A stretch of DNA of 64,000 nucleotides. Origin: Kitasatospora aureofaciens. Its GTDB lineage: Bacteria > Actinomycetota > Actinomycetes > Streptomycetales > Streptomycetaceae. The translations under genes were made by a program, and so were the position numbers. The stretch spans positions 35,197-99,196 of the forward strand of contig NZ_JAHTKP010000027.1 of NCBI RefSeq assembly GCF_019192735.1, in the 5' to 3' direction. Each line of letters starts with the position of its first letter. The stretch's first letter is position 1. Shown one piece after another: positions 30,457 through 38,496 of the stretch. The notes below the pieces were generated by a model. That model had not been told where the DNA came from. It did not search any database and saw nothing but the letters and a program-made list of their open reading frames with translations.

Positions 30457-32280
30457 TCAGGCGCGGCGGGCGCGCTTGCGGCGGGCGACGACGAGGACGC
30501 CGGCGCCGACTCCGAGGAGGACGGCGGCCGTGGCCGCGATCGGCAGCGCGTTGGAGCCGGTGGCGGCGAGGGCCGGGCCGGCCGGGCTGCTCTGGGCAGC
30601 GGGCGTCGCGCCCGGGGTGCCGGCGGCCGTGCCGGCCGGGGTGGTAGTGGCGCCGTCGGACGGCCGACCGGTCGGCTGCGCGGTCGGCGAGGAGCCGCTG
30701 GCGGGCTGGCCGGTGGCCGGGTCGAGGACGAGGGTGGCCGACTGCGGGTTCTTGAAGTCGAACATGCCCTCCAGCGAGCCGGCGTGCTCGTCGAAGGAGG
30801 CGTCGCCGATCCGGCCGGTCTTCCAGTTGTCCTCGACGAACCGCAGGATCGAGGACTGGTCGGTCACCGCGTGGTCCACGAAGTTGGACTTGGCGTACGG
30901 CGAGAGGACCAGCAGCGGCAGGCGCGGGCCGTAGCCGCAGCGGTCGGCGTAGCCGCCCCAGCCGGCGTCCTTGCCGCACTGGCCGGCGCCGCCCAGGCCG
31001 TCGTTGGCCGCGTCGCGCGAGCCGTTCACGGGCTCGGTGAACTTGTGGTCGTACCAGCCGTCGGAGTCGTCGTAGGCGATGACGACGGCGGTGGAGGCCC
31101 AGTCCTTGGACTGCTGCAGCTTGTTCAGGGTGTCGACGACGAAGTGCTGCTCGTCCAGCGGGTCGGAGTAACCGGCGTGGCCGTCCTGGTAGTTGGCCGC
31201 CTTGAGGAAGGTGACGGCGGGCAGGTTGCCGTGCTGCACGGCGGCGTCGAAGTCGGTCAGGTCGTACTGGTGGTTGGCCGGGCCGGTGTGGCCGATCTCG
31301 TCCACGTTCTTCGGGGCGAGGTGGCTCGGGTTCGACGTGGACTTGTAGTACTGGAAGGGCTCGTGGTGCGGGTTGTAGTCGGTGGCCGGGGCGCCCACGA
31401 TGTTGTTGTGGGTGGCGTCGCAGGCGGCCTTGCCGTCCTTGGTGGAGGTCGGCTTGAAGCCGCCCTGGAACCAACCCCAGCTGACGCCCTTGTCGTTGAG
31501 CAGGTCGCCGATGTTCTTGCCGGTCATCAGCAGCTGGTTGTGCTTGGGGTTGGAGCAGTCGTCGAACGCCGGGTCGGGGTCGTTGATGACGGTGCCGACG
31601 CCGTTGGCGTCCGGGGAGGCGACCACGTACGCGTCGGTGGTCTTCTGGCCGGTCTTCGGGTCGACGGGGTAGCCGCCGTGCGTCTGGCCGGAGACGAGGT
31701 TGAGTGCGCCGGGGGTGGACGGGCCGTACGTGGTGCCGTAGGAGTTGTCGCTCATCGCGAAGCGCTGGGCGTAGTTCCACATGGCGGTGACGGTGTTGCC
31801 GTCGTAGTAGTCCATCACCAGGCCGGGCTGGGTGAACATCGGGGGCTTGCAGCTCTCGACGTCGGTGTGCTCGACGAACTGGTCCATCTTGCCGCCGTCG
31901 AAGGCGAGTTGCTCGTCCTTGTAGGTGTGGTCCTGGTCGCAGGTGACGGCCTGCGCCGGGCCGAGGCGCTTCGGGTTGGCCTTGTTCGGGTTGTGCTGGA
32001 GCAGCTCGTCGGTGAGGCCGTCGACCTTCGGCGTGCCGGGCTTGGCGGTGAACTTCACCTTGTCGTCGGCGGTGTTGGCCGCGTTCGGGTAGGTGCCGAA
32101 GTAGTGGTCGAAGGAGACGTTCTCCTGGAATATCACCACCAGGTGCTTGATCGGGGTGGCGGTCTGCGGGTTGTCGGCCGCGAGGGCGGCCGGCGCACCG
32201 CCGAAGGCGGCCAGGGAGGCCGCGCCGATGATGCCGGCGCCGTACCGAAGCCACCGGTTGCGGGCGGGGACTGCGTGCAT
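30457..32280 (-). CDS. Secreted phospholipase C/acid phosphatase-like protein with sortase tail
   Basis: A 607-residue PF04185 phosphoesterase. Signal peptide residues 1-34 end AAFGGAPAALAA. The catalytic start is IKHLVVIFQENVSFDHYFGT. Metal-site motifs include SDNSYGTTYGPSTPGALNLV and AVVIAYDDSDGWYDHKF, and LPLLVLSPYAKSNFVDH is also typical. A Ser/Thr/Pro/Gly linker then leads to LAATG, a membrane helix and RRKRARR, the class E sortase pattern, so the enzyme is covalently wall-anchored. ATG 32280 has GAGG upstream. Likely role: phosphate scavenging from phosphoesters outside the cell. Confidence 0.9.
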   Translation of the reverse strand: MHAVPARNRWLRYGAGIIGAASLAAFGGAPAALAADNPQTATPIKHLVVIFQENVSFDHYFGTYPNAANTADDKVKFTAKPGTPKVDGLTDELLQHNPNKANPKRLGPAQAVTCDQDHTYKDEQLAFDGGKMDQFVEHTDVESCKPPMFTQPGLVMDYYDGNTVTAMWNYAQRFAMSDNSYGTTYGPSTPGALNLVSGQTHGGYPVDPKTGQKTTDAYVVASPDANGVGTVINDPDPAFDDCSNPKHNQLLMTGKNIGDLLNDKGVSWGWFQGGFKPTSTKDGKAACDATHNNIVGAPATDYNPHHEPFQYYKSTSNPSHLAPKNVDEIGHTGPANHQYDLTDFDAAVQHGNLPAVTFLKAANYQDGHAGYSDPLDEQHFVVDTLNKLQQSKDWASTAVVIAYDDSDGWYDHKFTEPVNGSRDAANDGLGGAGQCGKDAGWGGYADRCGYGPRLPLLVLSPYAKSNFVDHAVTDQSSILRFVEDNWKTGRIGDASFDEHAGSLEGMFDFKNPQSATLVLDPATGQPASGSSPTAQPTGRPSDGATTTPAGTAAGTPGATPAAQSSPAGPALAATGSNALPIAATAAVLLGVGAGVLVVARRKRARRA

Positions 32281-32867
32281 GCGGGATTCCTCGAACGTGA
32301 TCGTCAATGATGTGGGTCGCGCTTGCCGTTCGGGACGGCGGATGTTCGTGAGTCGGCGAGAGCGGGCGGCTCCCGGGCGGCAAGAACGTACGGGCCGGAG
32401 GTGAACGCGGTTTCCCCGGAGAGGTGAACCCCCGGTGAAGCGCAGCGGGTGGAGTGGCGATCAGGTGAGGAAATGGGGGGTGGCACGGTGGCCCTGTGGG
32501 CCGCTTGTCAGCCGACGGCGTCGTACAAGCGGCGGACTTGTGCCGGCCTGCTCCACAGGAACACCGCCACGCCATAACCCCGCCGAGCCGGCTGCTGACC
32601 TCGGGAAACGGCCGCCCCCGAGCGAACCGCTGTCGGTACCCGTCGGTACGATCTGCCGGTCTGCCGTGCATCGGGTGCAGTCGTCGCAGTTCACCTGCTG
32701 ACAACCGGCCGGCACCGCACTCTCCGCAGACCGCCGCGAAGACCCTGGGCCACCCGGCAGACTTGGTCGTCTGATCGCTCGGCACTTCGATGCCCGCCAT
32801 GTCGTCCCCTTCCATCAGGTTCCGTCCGGTTTCGTCAAGAAGGCCGAGGTCAAAGGTGGAGGTAGCG
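32281..32867. other. Intergenic region between phosphoesterase and small membrane gene
   Basis: About 590 bases. It contains the presumed promoter of the wall-anchored phosphoesterase on the minus strand (32281-32450). No open frame has convincing composition and no operator was identified. Confidence 0.4.
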
Positions 32868-33062
32868 GTGGGGCGACGAAAGGCTGCCGGGCGGAGGACC
32901 GACAACGCCGACCAACGAGCCGACCGACTGCCGGAGTTGGTCGGCCTGCTCTCCCTGCTCACGGTGGTTGCCGGTGGCTACGTGATCGCCGGCCCGGGAG
33001 GGTTCTCCGCCGTGGCAGCCGCTGGGGGAGGGTTCTTCGCGGCCTGGAGGGCCCGGCGGTAA
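32868..33062 (+). CDS. Small membrane protein
   Basis: A 64-residue protein starting VGRRKAAGRRTDNADQRADR, then LPELVGLLSLLTVVAGGYVI and AGPGGFSAVAAAGGGFFAAW. It has a basic N-terminus and two hydrophobic segments, ending WRARR. The GTG start has GGAGG five bases upstream. No family is recognised; its small size makes it provisional. Confidence 0.45.
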   Translation: MGRRKAAGRRTDNADQRADRLPELVGLLSLLTVVAGGYVIAGPGGFSAVAAAGGGFFAAWRARR

Positions 33063-33085
33063 CCGGGGTGCCATCCTCGCGGCGT

Positions 33086-33100
33086 TGACATAGCGTCAAG
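33086..33100 (+). promoter_or_regulatory. TTGAC/GTCAA palindrome before the DUF1003 gene
   Basis: TTGAC-ATAGC-GTCAA is a perfect 5+5+5 inverted repeat about 93 bases upstream of the gene start. TTGACA within it can serve as a -35 element, so it may be an operator on the promoter. Confidence 0.4.
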
Positions 33101-33192
33101 ATCCCGGTTCAGTGGCCCGCTGACCGAACGGGTGGCTGCCATCATGAGCGCGACCGTGGTAGGGGCCGTGGGATCCGACGTGAGGAGCAGGT

Positions 33193-34989
33193 GTGAGCGC
33201 AGCCGGTGTGGGGGCGGATCTGACGCGGCAGAAGCCGGTGGCGATGGCGGACGGGCATGTCGGGCTCAACGGGGCCTTCGCCGCCGCTCTGACGCGGGTG
33301 GTGGGCTCGATGCCCGCCCTCTACGTCACGCTGGTGATCGTCGGCGGGTGGATGGCGCTGGCGACCTGGGGGCCGTTGCACTCGGTCGATCCGTATCCCT
33401 TCGGGTTCCTGCTCTTCCTGGACAACGTCGTCCAGTTGGTGCTCTGCCTCGTGATCCTGGTCGGCCAGCGCGTGCTGGGCATGGCCGCCGACCGGCGGGC
33501 GGTGCAGACGTACGAGAACGCCGAGGCGATCTTCGCGCGGGTCGCGGATCTCCAGGCGCACCTGGACCGGCACGACCGTGCGCTCGGGCGCGGGGTCAGT
33601 CTGCTGGAGTCGAGCCCGCACCCGTGGATCCGGCGGCACCGGGTGCAGCAGCCGCCGCAGGCGATCGACCAGGTCACCGGGATCAACGGCCGGATCGCGG
33701 CCTGGCTGACACAGCGGCTGGGCAGCATGTGGGCGTTCTACATCGCGGCCGGCACCCAGGTGGTGTGGATCGGCATGGCGCAGCTGGGCGTGCAGCGCTT
33801 CGACCCGTACCCGTTCGCGTTCATGAGCTTCCTGTCCACCCTGGCCCAGCTGATCTTCATGATCGTGATCATGGTCGGGCAGGACGTCCTCGGGCGGGCC
33901 GGCGACCGCCGCGCGGAGCAGACGCTGCTCGACGCCGAGGCCGTGCTCCACGAGTGCGGGCGGATGAAGGCGCGCCTGGAGGCGCAGGACCGCGTCATCG
34001 ACAGCCTGGCCGACTACGCCAACGCGCAGGTCACCAAGCACCTGGCGCAGGCCATCCACCGGAGCAGGCTGGACGCCGCGGTCGAGGACGGCGAGCTGCT
34101 GGGCAGCCGGCCGGGCCTGCTGCCCTGGGACGAGCTGCCGGTGGAGCGGCAGGAGGCCGCCCGGCGGCAGGCGCGGCAGCTCGGTGACCGGCTGGCCGTG
34201 ATCGGCTGCCTGATGGTGCCGACGTCCGACCCGGTGCTGACGGTCGCGTTCAGCGAGGAGGAGGCGGAGGTGCTGGCCCGGCTGGAGCACGAGCACGGGC
34301 TGAGCGTGCTCAGGGTCCTCGGTGCGGCGGCACTGCCCGGTCAGCGGGACGGGCGGCACGACGACAACCTGTCCTGGGACGAGCTGTCCGGCCAGGCCCG
34401 GGCGCGGACGGTGGAGGAGGTCCGGCGCATTCCGACCGTGCTGGCCGACGTCGGCTTCCAGGTCCTGCGCACCGGTCAGGGCGCCGACGGGGTCGGGGAG
34501 TTGGACTTCACGCCCGAGGACTGGGCGACCCTCGGACGGGCCCTGATGGCGTCGGGCGTCCTGGTGTCGCTCGCCGAGGGCGTCGCCGATGCCGAGGAGA
34601 TCATCGCGATGGTCAAGCTGCTGCGCGAGGCCGGGATCTCCCACCCGCGGCGGTTCATCCGGGAGTTGGCGGCGGCGTCGACCTTCGAGACCGGGCTCCA
34701 GCCCGCCACCCGGTACGCCGACTACGCTGCGCCCGCGCTGGAGACGATCCGCGCCGCCACCGCCATCGTCGCCAAGTCCGCGCCGGAGGAACTCGCCGAC
34801 TTCCGCGCGTTCCTGATGGAGATCGCCACGGTCGTCGCCGACGCCAACGACGAGGGCGGGTTCTTCGGCCTGGGCGCGCGTCCCCGGGTGCCGAACGAGG
34901 TCGCGGCCATGGAGGCCGTCCGGGCCGCGACGGACCTGGACCGGCCGGAACCCGCGCCCTCGTCGACGCCCCGGAAGAAAGGGGCGTAG
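33193..34989 (+). CDS. Tandem DUF1003 membrane protein with RyR-like and TerB-like regions
   Basis: A 598-residue protein. Two DUF1003 units (about 30-110 and 165-250) each have two helices and a DPYPF loop: DPYPFGFLLFLDNVVQLVLC and DPYPFAFMSFLSTLAQLIFM, each followed by GQ-VLG-A-DRRA-QT. Two RyR-like motifs follow, PWDELPVERQEAARRQARQL (about 310) and SWDELSGQARARTVEEVRRI (about 393), the second with IPTVLADVGFQVL. The C-terminal part (about 430-575, DAEEIIAMVKLLREAG) is helical and TerB-like. GTG start with GAGGAG. The combination suggests a membrane-tethered sensor; the function is unknown. Confidence 0.75.
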   Translation: MSAAGVGADLTRQKPVAMADGHVGLNGAFAAALTRVVGSMPALYVTLVIVGGWMALATWGPLHSVDPYPFGFLLFLDNVVQLVLCLVILVGQRVLGMAADRRAVQTYENAEAIFARVADLQAHLDRHDRALGRGVSLLESSPHPWIRRHRVQQPPQAIDQVTGINGRIAAWLTQRLGSMWAFYIAAGTQVVWIGMAQLGVQRFDPYPFAFMSFLSTLAQLIFMIVIMVGQDVLGRAGDRRAEQTLLDAEAVLHECGRMKARLEAQDRVIDSLADYANAQVTKHLAQAIHRSRLDAAVEDGELLGSRPGLLPWDELPVERQEAARRQARQLGDRLAVIGCLMVPTSDPVLTVAFSEEEAEVLARLEHEHGLSVLRVLGAAALPGQRDGRHDDNLSWDELSGQARARTVEEVRRIPTVLADVGFQVLRTGQGADGVGELDFTPEDWATLGRALMASGVLVSLAEGVADAEEIIAMVKLLREAGISHPRRFIRELAAASTFETGLQPATRYADYAAPALETIRAATAIVAKSAPEELADFRAFLMEIATVVADANDEGGFFGLGARPRVPNEVAAMEAVRAATDLDRPEPAPSSTPRKKGA

Positions 34990-35001
34990 CACGTAAGCCG
35001 G

Positions 35002-35334
35002 TCAGGCCTCGGCGCTGATGATCTGTCCGCTGGGCCCCAGAGTGGTGAGGAGCTCGCTGAGGGCCGTCACCGCCCGGGCGTCGTCGCGGCGGCGGTGCAT
35101 CCGGACCCGGAGGTTGGTGGTGGCCGAGGCCGGCGCCTCCTCGCCCCACACCGCGTCGATCAGCTCGCCGCGGCCGACCGGGCGCCCCGGGTTCAGGAGC
35201 AACGCGACGAGGACCGCCTGCTGCTGCGGGCGCCCCAGGTCCAGCGGCGCCTGCCGGTGCCAGGCCCGTACGTGCCCCAGCACCGCGAACCGCCGGCTGC
35301 CCTCGACGACCGGCTCCGGAATCCTGCTGGACAC
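35002..35334 (-). CDS. Short SARP/AfsR-type winged-helix protein
   Basis: About 110 residues: RRFAVLGHVRAWHRQAPLDL, then GRPQQQAVLVALLLNPGRPV, GRGELIDAVWGEEAPASATT and NLRVRMHRR. This is the OmpR-type winged helix of Streptomyces antibiotic regulatory proteins. The second half of the DNA-binding domain and the BTAD domain are missing, and the ending (RDDARAVTALSELL…) does not look like them. It may be a truncated relic rather than a working regulator. GTG start chosen at VSSRIPEPVVEG. Confidence 0.55.
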   Translation of the reverse strand: MSSRIPEPVVEGSRRFAVLGHVRAWHRQAPLDLGRPQQQAVLVALLLNPGRPVGRGELIDAVWGEEAPASATTNLRVRMHRRRDDARAVTALSELLTTLGPSGQIISAEA

Positions 35335-35365
35335 CGCCGCCCACAAGTGACGGGTGAATGCGGGA

Positions 35366-35401
35366 ACGCCCGGGCGGATCGGTTGCGATCCGCCCGGGCG
35401 T
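35366..35401. terminator. Terminator hairpin with 16-base perfect stem
   Basis: Bases 35366-35381 pair exactly with 35386-35401 around a GTTG loop. It lies downstream of the TNT-domain gene on the minus strand. Confidence 0.85.
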
Positions 35402-35429
35402 CCGGTGTGCCGGTGCCGAGGAGCTGTGG

Positions 35430-36128
35430 CTACCGGGTGCACTGCTCGGGTTCGTCCTCCGTCAGGAAGCCGCGCTTGATCAGGTTCGCGACGTTGTACG
35501 TCTCGGACGGTTCGAGCTCCGACGGTTTCAACTGCGGGTCGAGCCACTGCTGTTGGCCGAATCCGGGCTGGGCGAAGGCGGCGGCGATGTGGCCCTCCTG
35601 GACGTCGAAGGGCAGGTTCACGAGGTAGCAGTGGTAGTTGTTCCCGTCGCCGTTGAGCGAGTCCGGCGGCAGGGCGCGCCGGGCGTAGGGCGTCCCGCCG
35701 TCCGCCAGGTATTTGCCCGTGGCGGCGCCGAAGCGGTCCAGGTGCCAACCGGGCTGCATCGTGGCCTTGCCCATGTCGATGACGCCGTTGGTCTCGGCGA
35801 AGCCCCGGTTGTCCGGGTACTTCCAGGAGGTGCCGCTGCGGTACCAGTCCAGGAACTGGGCCGGCTCCAGTCCGCCGAGGCGGTGGTAGTCCTTCAGCAG
35901 CGTCGAGACCGGTCCGGTTGTCGGAAGGGTGGCCGGGCCGAGTTCCTGGCGGCCGCAGTAGTAGAGGGCCGGGTCGTCCGGCGGGAGGAGGTCCGGACAG
36001 TCGCTGGGGAGGGTCCGGTGGGACGCCGCCCGGGCCGGTGCGGCGGCCGCGGCGTCACCGGCGGCAGCCAGGAACGTCAGCGGCAGCGCGGCCGCCATCG
36101 ACAGTGAGGCGAGCGTGAGAGAACGCAT
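35430..36128 (-). CDS. Secreted TNT-domain protein (NAD glycohydrolase toxin-like)
   Basis: A 232-residue exported protein. Signal peptide residues 1-27 (SLSMAAALPLTFLAAAGDAA). The TNT domain, named for the tuberculosis necrotizing toxin, is seen as YPDNRGFAETNGVIDMGKAT, GWHLDRFGAATGKYLADGGT, PYARRALPPDSLNG, YHCYLVNLPFDVQEGHIAAA and FAQPGFGQQQW; the Gln-rich end corresponds to the catalytic glutamine region. Members degrade NAD+. No adjacent immunity gene is obvious. It is followed by a strong terminator and is divergent from lodA. Confidence 0.85.
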   Translation of the reverse strand: MRSLTLASLSMAAALPLTFLAAAGDAAAAAPARAASHRTLPSDCPDLLPPDDPALYYCGRQELGPATLPTTGPVSTLLKDYHRLGGLEPAQFLDWYRSGTSWKYPDNRGFAETNGVIDMGKATMQPGWHLDRFGAATGKYLADGGTPYARRALPPDSLNGDGNNYHCYLVNLPFDVQEGHIAAAFAQPGFGQQQWLDPQLKPSELEPSETYNVANLIKRGFLTEDEPEQCTR

Positions 36129-36433
36129 GGATGGGCTCCAGTGGGACTCGGCGGAAGGGCGATGCGGGCGCGAAGGGGAAGCGGCGGCCGCACGGCACCG
36201 TCATTGCACACGGAAGCTCATCCGTAGCGCGGACAGCCTCGGCGATGAAGGAGTGCACAGCACGCGGGCGGGCTAATCGATATGACGATTCACTGGGGTG
36301 GCCGAGCGCCCGCGCCCGCATCGATGCGCCCCGGGTTCGCCACCGTACGCCCTGGGCCCTGACGGTTCGTTCACCGAAGATCCTTGCGGGGGAAACGTAC
36401 GCGCCAGGAAGACCCCGGCGGAGCCGCAGAGAG
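36129..36433. promoter_or_regulatory. Divergent promoter region between TNT and lodA genes
   Basis: This 305-base gap serves both genes. AATCG (36275-36279) and CGATT (36286-36290) form a perfect inverted repeat over an AT-rich TAATCGATATGACGATT segment, a likely operator or -10 region. No other element is clear. Confidence 0.45.
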
Positions 36434-38425
36434 GTGCACCCGTTGAACGACGACATCGCCTACGCCAGGATCCACCCCGCGATCGGGATCGCCCGGGTGG
36501 GCAACAGCACCCATGAGGACGGCTGGTTCTACGGCCCGGAGGTCCCGGACCCGCCCGCAGAGGAGCCCGGTTTCCACAAGGACGAGCGCGGCGCGATCAA
36601 GCGCCAGGCCGTCCGCTTCCGGATCTACGGCTACGGCGCGGACGGCCGGGTCGTGCGCGAGCTGACGACCGCCGACCCGCAGGTGCACATCGAGTGGTCG
36701 GTGCACGTGGCCAACAAGAAGGCCGCCTGGTACGAGTTCAGCCTCCCGCTGGACATCCCCGACATGAAGGATCACCCCGAACCCCGGCGCAACGCGAAGG
36801 TCACCGACCGCGCGAGCCTGGTCGTCGACCCGGGCCGCAAGACCCTGACCGCGGGCGGCAAGCAGGTCGTGGAGTTCACCGGCGGCTCCTTCCTCGGCGA
36901 GCCCGTCCCGCTCGGCCGGATGCACACCGACGCGGACGGCCGCCTCGTCGTCCTCGGCGGCCTCGGCAAGTCCCGCAATCCCAAGGGCGGCGAGCTCATC
37001 TCGTACGGCAACAACGACGGCTGGTGCGACGACACGTCCGACGGCCCGGTCACCGCCACCGTGACCGTCGGCGGCAAGTCCGTGCGGGTCGACCCGGCCT
37101 GGGTCGTGGTCGCCCCGCCCAACTACGCGCCCGACGTCAAGACCCTGCGCACCCTCTACGACCTGCTCTACGACCTCTTCGTCACCCAGGGCACGCTGGC
37201 ACCGCCCAAGACCGTCAACTTCGACCGGGACGTCAAGCCGATCCTGCACCGGTTCTGCGAACTCCAGTGGGTGAACAAGGGGTTCGCCGCCCACTTCGGC
37301 TTCGGCGGCCCCCAGCACTTCCTCGCCCCCGACCACCTCGCCCGCCTCGCCAGCCCCTCGCCCACCTACGAGGAACTGCGTCGGCAGGTCTATACCGCGC
37401 TGCGCGACTACAAGCGCGACGGCCGCTCCCCGATGCCCTGGCCGTGGATCTACGGCGACGGCATGGCCAGCAGGCCCAAGTCCGACCTGCAGTACCTGGC
37501 CCTGTCCCCGACCCAGGACTCGGTGCTGCTCTCCTGGATGAAGGGCCAGTTCGACACCACACCGTGGAAGGGCTTCCCCCGGCGCCTGGAGGACGCCCCG
37601 CCGGCCGACCAGCCCGCCCTGCTGGACCGCGCAGCCCTCGACTTCTGCCTCGCCGACGCCTTCCACCCCGGCTGCGAGGTCACCTGGCCGATCCGGCACG
37701 CCACGATGTACACCGAGCCGCTGCGCATCCGCCACCGCCCGGCCGGCACCCCCGAACCCGACTACGGCGCCACGCTCGGCCAGGCCCGCGCGCTCGGCCC
37801 CGACGGCCCGCTGCACGCCCAGGGCCCCGGGGACCTCACCCGCTGGATGGCCGTCCCCTGGCAGACCGACACCGCCAGCTGCCGCTCCGGCTACGAGTCC
37901 AACGCCAACCTCGGCCCCCGGTACGACCCCTACCTGCCGACCTTCTGGCCCGCCCGGGTCCCCAACCACGTGCTGAAGGAGAGCGACTACCGCATCGTCA
38001 ACGAGCAGGCCTCCGGCGGGCACGCGGCGCAGGCCGATCGCGAGGCCGCGTTCGCCCGGCGCGCCTCCTGGCTGCGCGGGCTCAAGGGCGACTACAAGGC
38101 GCAGCTGAAGCAGGCCGTCGCCGAGTGGCAGGACTTCGGCATCGTCGAGGTCCGCCCGTACACCGTCGGCGACGGGCGCTTCCCGGAGCGGATGCAGGTC
38201 GAGTCGACGCCCGGATTCCCGCTCGCCGGGGTCTCCGACAACCGGAACCTGAGCGCCGTCCACGTACCCGCCGCGACGGCCGCCGTGGACGCCCTCACCG
38301 TCCAGGTCGCCGCCGAGATTCTCGCGCTCACCGGGCTGTCCGCCGACGAGGTCACCATCGGGTACTTCGACAAGCTCGACCCGTTCGGCGAGGACGCCGG
38401 CCCGGCCCCCGAGGGCGGCTCGTGA
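36434..38425 (+). CDS. lodA: LodA/GoxA-family CTQ-dependent amino-acid oxidase
   Basis: A 663-residue member of the L-lysine epsilon-oxidase family, whose cofactor cysteine tryptophylquinone is built from a Cys and a Trp. ARIHPAIGIARVGNSTHEDG is the family N-terminus, with LISYGNNDGWCDDTSDGPVT central. FHPGCEVTWPIRH gives the candidate cofactor Cys414, and WMAVPWQTDTASCRSGY gives Trp476, spaced much as in LodA. Characterised members oxidise lysine or glycine, releasing H2O2 and ammonia. There is no signal peptide. GTG start at 36434 or TTG at 36443. It overlaps the lodB-like gene (GTGA). Confidence 0.92.
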   Translation: MHPLNDDIAYARIHPAIGIARVGNSTHEDGWFYGPEVPDPPAEEPGFHKDERGAIKRQAVRFRIYGYGADGRVVRELTTADPQVHIEWSVHVANKKAAWYEFSLPLDIPDMKDHPEPRRNAKVTDRASLVVDPGRKTLTAGGKQVVEFTGGSFLGEPVPLGRMHTDADGRLVVLGGLGKSRNPKGGELISYGNNDGWCDDTSDGPVTATVTVGGKSVRVDPAWVVVAPPNYAPDVKTLRTLYDLLYDLFVTQGTLAPPKTVNFDRDVKPILHRFCELQWVNKGFAAHFGFGGPQHFLAPDHLARLASPSPTYEELRRQVYTALRDYKRDGRSPMPWPWIYGDGMASRPKSDLQYLALSPTQDSVLLSWMKGQFDTTPWKGFPRRLEDAPPADQPALLDRAALDFCLADAFHPGCEVTWPIRHATMYTEPLRIRHRPAGTPEPDYGATLGQARALGPDGPLHAQGPGDLTRWMAVPWQTDTASCRSGYESNANLGPRYDPYLPTFWPARVPNHVLKESDYRIVNEQASGGHAAQADREAAFARRASWLRGLKGDYKAQLKQAVAEWQDFGIVEVRPYTVGDGRFPERMQVESTPGFPLAGVSDNRNLSAVHVPAATAAVDALTVQVAAEILALTGLSADEVTIGYFDKLDPFGEDAGPAPEGGS

Positions 38426-38496
38426 CGTCGGACCTCGTGACGTCGGACCTCGTGACGTCGGAGCTTGTGGCTTCGGACGTCGTGGCGTCGGACGTC
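38422..38496 (+). repeat. Five 15-base repeats at the start of the lodB-like gene
   Basis: Units GTGACGTCGGACCTC (twice), GTGACGTCGGAGCTT, GTGGCTTCGGACGTC and GTGGCGTCGGACGTC run in tandem and code V-T/A-S-D/E-L/V. Each unit opens with GTG, so there are several in-frame potential starts. Confidence 0.9.
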
